In this document: positions 58,334 to 64,000 of the stretch, in pieces
How positions within the stretch are numbered: the stretch's first letter is position 1
How the letters are laid out: the number at the start of each line of letters is the position of its first letter
DNA from: Pseudomonas sp.
GTDB taxonomy: Bacteria; Pseudomonadota; Gammaproteobacteria; Pseudomonadales; Pseudomonadaceae
Direction: 5' to 3'
Length of the DNA stretch: 64,000 nt
NCBI RefSeq assembly: GCF_028293835.1
Contig: NZ_JAQGNX010000180.1
Span: 26,363-90,362 of the forward strand
Notes under the pieces: generated by a model
Seen by the model: only the letters and a program-made list of their open reading frames with translations
Told to the model about the DNA's origin: nothing
Database searches by the model: none
Translations under genes and position numbers: made by a program

Positions 58334-60199
58334 ATGACTGTCATGCGCTCCCTGCTAATGCAGGCCAGCAGCATCGTTTTAATGGGCCTGGCCTGTGCTA
58401 CGCAAGCCGCCCCCGAACACGCCGTTACACTTTATAACGAGGCACCGAAATACCCGGCGGACTACAAGCACTTCGATTACGTCAACCCGGACGCGCCCAA
58501 GGGCGGCACGTTCCGCCAGGCCGGTTTCGGTGGTTTTGACAGCCTCAACCCCTTCATCAACAAAGGCGTAGCAGCCGACGATATCGGCATGATCTACGAC
58601 ACCCTAGCCCGCCAGGGGCTGGATGAGCCGTTCACGGAATACGGTTTGATCGCCGGTAAAATTGAAAAAGCCCCGGACAACAGCTGGGTACGTTTCTACC
58701 TACGTCCGGAAGCGCATTTTCACGATGGTCACCCGATCCGTGCTGAAGACGTGGTGTTCAGTTTTCAAACCCTGATCAAAAGCGGCGCACCGATGTTTCG
58801 CGGTTATTACGCCGACGTCGATCAGGTGATCGCGGAAGACCCGTTGCGGGTGCTGTTCAAATTCAAGCACAACAACAACCGCGAGTTGCCGCTGATCCTG
58901 GGACAAATTCCGGTGCTGCCGAAACACTATTGGGAGAATCGCGACTTCAGCAAAGGCAACCTGGAAATCCCGTTGGGCAGCGGTCCGTACAAGGTCGCCG
59001 AAGTCAAAGCCGGTCGCTCGATTCGTTACGAACGGGTTAAAGACTACTGGGGCAAGGACCTGCCGGTGAACAAAGGTTTTTACAATTTCGACACGATGAC
59101 CTTTGACTATTACCGGGACAACACCGTCGCCCTGGAAGCGCTCAAAGCCGGGCAGTTCGATTACTGGCTGGAGATTAGCGCGAAGAACTGGGCCACCGCC
59201 TACAATACCCCGGCAGTTAATACCGGTCGGCTGATCAAGGAAGAGATCCCCAACGGCAATTCCACCGGCATGCAAGGTTTCGTCTTCAACCTGCGTCGGC
59301 CGATCTTCCAGGACCCTAGGGTACGTGAAGCGTTGACCCTGCTGCTGGACTTTGAATGGACCAACAAGCAACTGTTCAACGGTGCCTATACCCGCACCGA
59401 TAGCTACTTCGATAATTCTGACATGGCCTCCAGCGGCCTACCGTCCAAGGACGAGTTGGCGATTCTCGAACCCCTGCGTGGCAAGATCCCGGATAAAGTC
59501 TTTACCGACGAATTCAAGCTGCCGGTCACCGACGGCAGCGGCATGATTCGTCCGCAGCAACGCAAGGCGTTCCAGTTGCTGCAAGAAGCGGGCTGGCACA
59601 TCGTTGGCGACAAAATGGTCGATGCTGAGGGCAAGCCGGTGCAAATCGAGTTCCTGCTGGCGCAGACCGAGTTCGAACGCGTTCTGCTGCCGTTTAAACG
59701 CAACCTCAGTGACTTGGGTATCGACTTTGTTCTGCGCCGGGTCGACGTTTCGCAATACGTCAACCGCCTGCGTTCCCGTGATTTCGACATGATTGTCAGC
59801 GGTTTCCCGCAGTCCAGCTCGCCGGGTAACGAACAGCGTGAATATTGGGACTCGTCCAGCGCCGACAAACCTGGCAGCCGTAATTTCATCGGCTTAAAGG
59901 ACCCTGCCATCGACACCCTGGTAGCGGGCTTGATCAACGCTGATTCGCGACAAAGCCTGATTACCCATGCGCGGGCGCTGGACCGCGCGCTGCTTTGGGG
60001 TTATTACGTCATCCCTAACTGGCATATCAACACTTGGCGCGTGGCGTATTGGGATCATATTGGACACCCGAAAACCACGGCACTGTACGATGTGGCGCCT
60101 GCGACCTGGTGGGTAAAACCTGACGCCACGCCTGCTATCCCCGTGCCTATCCCCGGCCAAACCCCTGAGCAAGCCAAGCCGGCGAGCGTGGAGCAATAA
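58334..60199 (+). CDS. yejA: Peptide ABC transporter substrate-binding protein (YejA/NppA type)
   Basis: A 621-residue periplasmic binding protein of the SBP_bac_5 family. The signal peptide is MTVMRSLLMQASSIVLMGLA with cleavage near TQAA. Mature landmarks are FDYVNPDAPKGGTFRQAGFG, LRPEAHFHDGHPIRAEDVVF and PNGNSTGMQGFVFNLRRPIF. It delivers oligopeptides or peptide antibiotics to the YejBEF-type transporter; the orthologous P. aeruginosa Npp system takes up peptidyl-nucleoside antibiotics. The start at 58334 is chosen because GGAG lies eight bases upstream; the frame extends to an ATG at 58241 that would stack a second signal peptide in front. The stop overlaps the permease start region with no gap. 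Confidence 0.9.
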   Translation: MTVMRSLLMQASSIVLMGLACATQAAPEHAVTLYNEAPKYPADYKHFDYVNPDAPKGGTFRQAGFGGFDSLNPFINKGVAADDIGMIYDTLARQGLDEPFTEYGLIAGKIEKAPDNSWVRFYLRPEAHFHDGHPIRAEDVVFSFQTLIKSGAPMFRGYYADVDQVIAEDPLRVLFKFKHNNNRELPLILGQIPVLPKHYWENRDFSKGNLEIPLGSGPYKVAEVKAGRSIRYERVKDYWGKDLPVNKGFYNFDTMTFDYYRDNTVALEALKAGQFDYWLEISAKNWATAYNTPAVNTGRLIKEEIPNGNSTGMQGFVFNLRRPIFQDPRVREALTLLLDFEWTNKQLFNGAYTRTDSYFDNSDMASSGLPSKDELAILEPLRGKIPDKVFTDEFKLPVTDGSGMIRPQQRKAFQLLQEAGWHIVGDKMVDAEGKPVQIEFLLAQTEFERVLLPFKRNLSDLGIDFVLRRVDVSQYVNRLRSRDFDMIVSGFPQSSSPGNEQREYWDSSSADKPGSRNFIGLKDPAIDTLVAGLINADSRQSLITHARALDRALLWGYYVIPNWHINTWRVAYWDHIGHPKTTALYDVAPATWWVKPDATPAIPVPIPGQTPEQAKPASVEQ

Positions 60200-61273
60200 A
60201 TGCTGGCCTACATTTTTCGGCGCTTGCTGCTGATTATTCCCACGCTGTTTGGCATCTTGCTGATCAACTTCCTGATCATCCAGGCGGCGCCAGGCGGCCC
60301 CGTCGAACAGATGATCGCCAAGATCGAAGGGTTCGACGGTGCCACCAGCCGTATCGCCGGTGGCGGTGCTGAAGTGTCAATCGCCGGTTCCAGCTATCGC
60401 GGCGCCCAAGGATTGGACCCGGCGCTGGTGAAAGAAATCGAGCACCTGTACGGCTTCGATAAATCCGCCCCCGAACGCCTATGGATCATGATCAAAAACT
60501 ACGCCACGCTGGATTTCGGCGACAGTTTTTTCCGCGACGCCAAAGTCATCGACCTGATCAAAGAGAAGATGCCGGTCTCAATTTCCCTGGGATTGTGGAG
60601 CACGCTGATCATGTACCTGGTGTCGATTCCCCTGGGGATCGCCAAGGCCACGCGGCACGGCAGCGCATTTGACGTGTGGACCAGCACGGCGATTATCATC
60701 GGCTACGCGATTCCAGCTTTCCTGTTTGCGATCCTGTTGATCGTGGTATTCGCTGGCGGCAGTTACTTCGACTGGTTTCCCTTGCGCGGCCTGACCTCGA
60801 ACAACTTCGACGAGTTGAGCTGGGGCGGAAAAATTCTCGACTATTTCTGGCACTTGGTGCTGCCGGTGACCGCACTGGTGATTGGCAACTTTGCGACCAT
60901 GACCCTACTGACCAAAAACAGCTTCCTTGACGAGATCGGCAAGCAATACGTGATCACCGCCAAGGCCAAGGGCCTGAGCCAACACAAAGTCTTGTATGGC
61001 CACGTGTTCCGCAACGCCATGCTGCTGGTGATCGCCGGTTTTCCGTCTGCTTTCATCGGAATCTTCTTCACCGGCTCGCTGCTGGTGGAGGTGATCTTCT
61101 CCCTCGACGGCCTGGGCCTGATGAGTTTCGAAGCAGCCATCAACCGCGACTACCCGGTGGTGTTCGGCACGCTGTTTATTTTCACCTTGCTCGGATTAGT
61201 AGTGAAGTTGATCGGTGACATCACCTATACGCTGGTCGATCCACGCATTGACTTCGAAAACCGGGAGCATTGA
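60200..61273 (+). CDS. yejB: Peptide ABC transporter permease (YejB type)
   Basis: A 357-residue permease with six transmembrane helices and an enlarged periplasmic loop after TM1 (about 35-125), as in YejB/DppB-type proteins. The cytoplasmic EAA motif appears in KQYVITAKAKGLSQHKVLYG before HVFRNAMLLVIAG. It starts directly after the binding-protein stop and ends one base before yejE, so the operon is tight. It forms the transmembrane channel with YejE. Confidence 0.94.
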   Translation: MLAYIFRRLLLIIPTLFGILLINFLIIQAAPGGPVEQMIAKIEGFDGATSRIAGGGAEVSIAGSSYRGAQGLDPALVKEIEHLYGFDKSAPERLWIMIKNYATLDFGDSFFRDAKVIDLIKEKMPVSISLGLWSTLIMYLVSIPLGIAKATRHGSAFDVWTSTAIIIGYAIPAFLFAILLIVVFAGGSYFDWFPLRGLTSNNFDELSWGGKILDYFWHLVLPVTALVIGNFATMTLLTKNSFLDEIGKQYVITAKAKGLSQHKVLYGHVFRNAMLLVIAGFPSAFIGIFFTGSLLVEVIFSLDGLGLMSFEAAINRDYPVVFGTLFIFTLLGLVVKLIGDITYTLVDPRIDFENREH

Positions 61274-61274
61274 T

Positions 61275-62294
61275 ATGACGCTCTCACCGCTTAATCGCCG
61301 ACGCTTCGCCCGCTTCAAATCCAACAAGCGCGGCTGGTGGTCGCTGTGGCTGTTTTTGATTCTGTTCGGCCTGAGCCTCGGCGCCGAGTTGATCGCCAAT
61401 GACAAACCGCTGGCCGTACGCTACGACGGCGAATGGTATTTCCCGGTGTTCAAACGCTATCCGGAAACCACCTTCGGCGGCGAATTCCCCTTGGAAGCCA
61501 ACTATAAAAGCCCGTACATCAAGGAATTGATGAAGGCAAAAGACGCCTGGACCTTGTGGGCGCCGATCCCCTTTAGCTACCAAAGCATCAACTATGACCT
61601 GAAGGTGCCCGCCCCCGGTCCGCCATCGTCGGAAAACTACTTTGGCACTGACGACCAAGGCCGCGACGTACTGGCGCGGGTAATCTACGGGTTCCGGGTT
61701 TCGGTGCTGTTCGCGTTGACGCTGACGATACTCAGCTCGATCGTCGGGGTGATTGCCGGGGCGTTGCAGGGGTTTTACGGTGGCTGGGTGGACTTGGTCG
61801 GGCAGCGCTTTCTGGAAGTCTGGTCAGGGCTGCCGGTGTTGTACCTGCTGATAATTTTGGCCAGTTTTGTTCAGCCCAACTTTTGGTGGCTGCTGGGAAT
61901 TATGCTGCTGTTCTCCTGGATGAGCCTGGTGGACGTGGTGCGCGCCGAATTCCTGCGTGGGCGCAACCTTGAGTACGTGCGCGCCGCCCGGGCATTGGGC
62001 ATGCAAAACGTAGCGATTATGTTTCGTCACATTCTGCCCAACGCCATGGTCTCGACCATGACGTTTATGCCGTTCATCCTTACCGGCGCCATCGGCACGC
62101 TAACCGCCCTGGACTTCCTAGGGTTTGGCCTGCCTGCTGGCTCGCCGTCCCTGGGCGAACTGGTGGCTCAGGGTAAATCCAATTTGCAGGCGCCGTGGCT
62201 GGGGATCAGCGCGTTTGCCGTACTGGCCTTGATGCTTAGCCTGCTGGTGTTCATCGGCGAATCCGCCCGCGACGCATTCGACCCAAGGAAATGA
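61275..62294 (+). CDS. yejE: Peptide ABC transporter permease (YejE type)
   Basis: A 339-residue permease. It has TM1 (about 22-40), then a periplasmic segment of about 100 residues with YFGTDDQGRDVLARVIYGFR leading into the core helices. The EAA loop is EYVRAARALGMQNVAIMFRH. The start at 61275 (MTLSPLNRRRFARFKSNKRG) is chosen one base after yejB ends; an overlapping earlier frame is less likely. It pairs with YejB in the heterodimeric channel. Confidence 0.94.
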   Translation: MTLSPLNRRRFARFKSNKRGWWSLWLFLILFGLSLGAELIANDKPLAVRYDGEWYFPVFKRYPETTFGGEFPLEANYKSPYIKELMKAKDAWTLWAPIPFSYQSINYDLKVPAPGPPSSENYFGTDDQGRDVLARVIYGFRVSVLFALTLTILSSIVGVIAGALQGFYGGWVDLVGQRFLEVWSGLPVLYLLIILASFVQPNFWWLLGIMLLFSWMSLVDVVRAEFLRGRNLEYVRAARALGMQNVAIMFRHILPNAMVSTMTFMPFILTGAIGTLTALDFLGFGLPAGSPSLGELVAQGKSNLQAPWLGISAFAVLALMLSLLVFIGESARDAFDPRK

Positions 62295-62295
62295 G

Positions 62296-63906
62296 ATGAG
62301 CAAGGACAATTTGATCGAAGTCCGCGATCTCGCCGTGGAGTTTATCGCCGATGGGCGCATCCATCGCGTGGTTGAAGGCATCAGCTTCGATATCCGTCGC
62401 GGCGAGACCCTGGCGCTGGTGGGCGAAAGTGGCTCGGGCAAGTCGGTGACCGCGCACTCGATTCTGCGTCTGCTGCCCTATCCGCTGGCGCGCCATCCCA
62501 GCGGCACGATTAAGTACGCCGGGCATGATCTGCTGAAGCTCAGCGAGAAACGCTTGCGCGGGATCCGTGGCAATCGGATCGCAATGATCTTTCAAGAACC
62601 CATGACCTCGCTGAACCCACTGCAATCCATCGAGAAGCAGGTCAACGAAGTCCTTGGGCTGCACAAAGGTTTGCAGGGCAAGGCGGCCACCCTGCGCACA
62701 CTGGAGCTGCTTGAGCTGGTTGGCATCAACGAGCCACATAAAAGACTCAAAGCCCTGCCACACGAGCTCTCAGGCGGTCAGCGGCAGCGGGTAATGATTG
62801 CCATGGCCCTGGCCAACGAGCCGGAGCTGTTGATAGCCGACGAACCGACTACGGCCCTCGACGTCACGGTGCAGTTGAAAATCCTCGAACTACTCAAAGA
62901 ATTACAAGCCCGACTGGGCATGGCATTGCTGCTGATCAGCCATGATTTGAACCTGGTACGACAAATTGCACACCGGGTATGTGTCATGCAGCGCGGTTGT
63001 ATCGTCGAACAAGCTACCTGTAGACAGCTGTTCAGTTCACCGCAGCATCCGTACACCCAAGAGCTGCTGGGCGCCGAGCCTAGCGGTGGTCCGGCGAATA
63101 CGGTTGCAGGCGCGCCTTTGCTCGAAGTGGAAGACCTGCGTGTCTGGTTTCCGATCAAGAAGGGGCTGTTCAAGCACACCGTCGATCACGTCAAAGCGGT
63201 GGATGGCGTCAATTTCAGCCTGCTCCAGGGACAGACGCTCGGCATTGTCGGCGAAAGCGGCTCTGGAAAATCCACCATGGGGTTGGCGATTCTGCGGTTG
63301 ATCGGCAGCCAGGGCGCCATACGGTTTCAGGGCAAAACCCTGGACTGTCTGACGCAGCAGCAGATACGCCCGTTGCGTCGACAGATGCAGGTGGTGTTTC
63401 AGGACCCGTTTGGCAGCCTGAGCCCACGTATGTGTGTCGGCGAGATCGTCGGTGAAGGCCTGCGCATTCATCGCATGGGCACCCCGGCCGAGCAAGAAAG
63501 CGCGATCATTGAGGCGCTCAGGGAGGTAGGTCTGGATCCGGAAACCCGGAACCGCTACCCCCACGAATTTTCTGGTGGGCAGCGGCAGAGAATCGCCATT
63601 GCCCGGGCATTAGTGTTAAAACCGGCGCTGATTTTGCTGGACGAGCCCACATCGGCGCTCGACCGGACCGTTCAGCGCCAAGTAGTGGAGCTGCTGAGGT
63701 CACTGCAAAAAAAGTACAACCTGACCTATTTGTTTATTAGCCATGACCTGGCGGTAGTCAAAGCGTTGAGCCATCAATTGATGGTGATCAAGCAAGGGCA
63801 AGTCGTTGAGCAAGGTTCGGCGCGCAGTATTTTTGCCGCGCCGCAACATCCCTATACACAGCAGCTGCTGGAGGCCGCCTTTTTGGCGCCGGTAGCTGTC
63901 GATTAA
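62296..63906 (+). CDS. yejF: Peptide ABC transporter ATPase, duplicated (YejF type)
   Basis: A 536-residue protein with two complete ABC cassettes in one chain. Cassette 1: Walker A GESGSGKSVT near 40, signature LSGGQRQRV, Walker B LLIADEPTTALD. Cassette 2: GESGSGKSTMG near 318, FSGGQRQRI, LILLDEPTSALD. Each ends with the oligopeptide-transporter HPYTQ[EQ]LL motif. It powers the YejBE channel. It is last gene of the operon and is followed 18 bases later by fabI. Confidence 0.95.
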   Translation: MSKDNLIEVRDLAVEFIADGRIHRVVEGISFDIRRGETLALVGESGSGKSVTAHSILRLLPYPLARHPSGTIKYAGHDLLKLSEKRLRGIRGNRIAMIFQEPMTSLNPLQSIEKQVNEVLGLHKGLQGKAATLRTLELLELVGINEPHKRLKALPHELSGGQRQRVMIAMALANEPELLIADEPTTALDVTVQLKILELLKELQARLGMALLLISHDLNLVRQIAHRVCVMQRGCIVEQATCRQLFSSPQHPYTQELLGAEPSGGPANTVAGAPLLEVEDLRVWFPIKKGLFKHTVDHVKAVDGVNFSLLQGQTLGIVGESGSGKSTMGLAILRLIGSQGAIRFQGKTLDCLTQQQIRPLRRQMQVVFQDPFGSLSPRMCVGEIVGEGLRIHRMGTPAEQESAIIEALREVGLDPETRNRYPHEFSGGQRQRIAIARALVLKPALILLDEPTSALDRTVQRQVVELLRSLQKKYNLTYLFISHDLAVVKALSHQLMVIKQGQVVEQGSARSIFAAPQHPYTQQLLEAAFLAPVAVD

Positions 63907-63924
63907 CCTGAAGAGGAACAACAC

Positions 63925-64000
63925 ATGGGTTTTCTCGCCGGTAAGCGCGTCCTGATCGTCGGTGTCGCTAGCAAACTGTCCATCGCATCCGGCATCGCTG
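63925..64000 (+). CDS. fabI: FabI, enoyl-ACP reductase, 5' end only
   Basis: The first 25 codons read MGFLAGKRVLIVGVASKLSI followed by ASGIA, the conserved N-terminus and cofactor loop (G-V-A-S-K-x-S-I-A-x-G) of NADH-dependent enoyl-ACP reductase, which completes each cycle of fatty-acid elongation. AGAGGAAC precedes the ATG. The gene continues beyond the window. Its place after the peptide transporter matches other pseudomonads. Confidence 0.92.
   Translation, partial: MGFLAGKRVLIVGVASKLSIASGIA

Noticed and set aside
1..64000. tRNA, rRNA, prophage or insertion sequence
   Set aside because: No cloverleaf genes, rRNA segments, integrases or transposases were recognised on either strand.

Overview
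The window looks like chromosome of a fluorescent-group Pseudomonas. Three things point there: a proteobacterial inositol operon, the core block dnaQ - rnhA - methyltransferase - gloB - mltD - peptide ABC transporter - fabI, whose order matches what I recall of P. aeruginosa, and many intergenic palindromes built on TGTAGGAG and GCAGCCTTCGGC. Most genes are GC-rich. The large toxin-like gene at 44.8-50.0 kb and the dehydrogenase-like gene at 13.2-14.3 kb are visibly AT-richer. I see no tRNA, rRNA, CRISPR array, insertion sequence or phage integrase.

Layout. 0-7.7 kb: myo-inositol catabolism (iolC, iolE, iolB, iolA/mmsA, iolI and the start of iolD, all minus strand) diverging from an RpiR-type regulator. 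7.7-11.6 kb: a tightly overlapping four-gene unit (DUF72, ybhP, clsB, ybhN) linked to cardiolipin synthesis. 11.7-15.2 kb: small periplasmic and stress proteins, an orphan saccharopine-dehydrogenase-like protein and a cytochrome b561. 15.5-19.9 kb: a Fur-box-preceded efeUOB iron-uptake operon with a second, cupredoxin-less EfeO. 19.9-25.1 kb: a molybdenum oxidoreductase with its membrane cytochrome, a two-component system divergent from a periplasmic protein, and a YbhB-type protein. 25.3-30.4 kb: a MarR-controlled FUSC / DUF1656 / HlyD / outer-membrane-factor efflux operon. 30.6-37.9 kb: aldo/keto reductase, ZntB-like channel, PiT phosphate transporter, and an EmrAB-type pump with a divergent TetR regulator. 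38.0-44.7 kb: copper ATPase behind a CueR-type operator, glutaredoxin, DUF427 protein, a single-chain EgtB-EgtD fusion for ergothioneine synthesis, a decayed LysR fragment and a second TetR closely similar to the first. 44.8-50.0 kb: a protein of about 1,750 residues ending in an M35-like zinc protease motif. 50.2-64 kb: FMN reductase, GNAT enzyme and the conserved dnaQ-to-fabI block, which carries two local rearrangements.

How the genes fit together. Catabolism: iolC through iolD convert inositol to acetyl-CoA-level products, with the regulator reading pathway intermediates. Metals: Efe imports iron, CopA exports copper and ZntB probably moves zinc. Detoxification: two multi-gene efflux pumps, each with a neighbouring regulator, plus glyoxalase II, glutaredoxin, FMN reductase and ergothioneine. 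Housekeeping: DNA proofreading, RNA-hybrid removal, murein turnover and peptide uptake.

The least ordinary items are the giant metalloprotease-tipped toxin candidate with internally duplicated modules, the EgtB-EgtD fusion (domain order opposite to fungal Egt1), a composite repeat of about 185 bp present in two inverted copies 40 kb apart, the probable loss of one of two tandem substrate-binding proteins in the peptide transporter, and an oxidoreductase inserted between dnaQ and rnhA.
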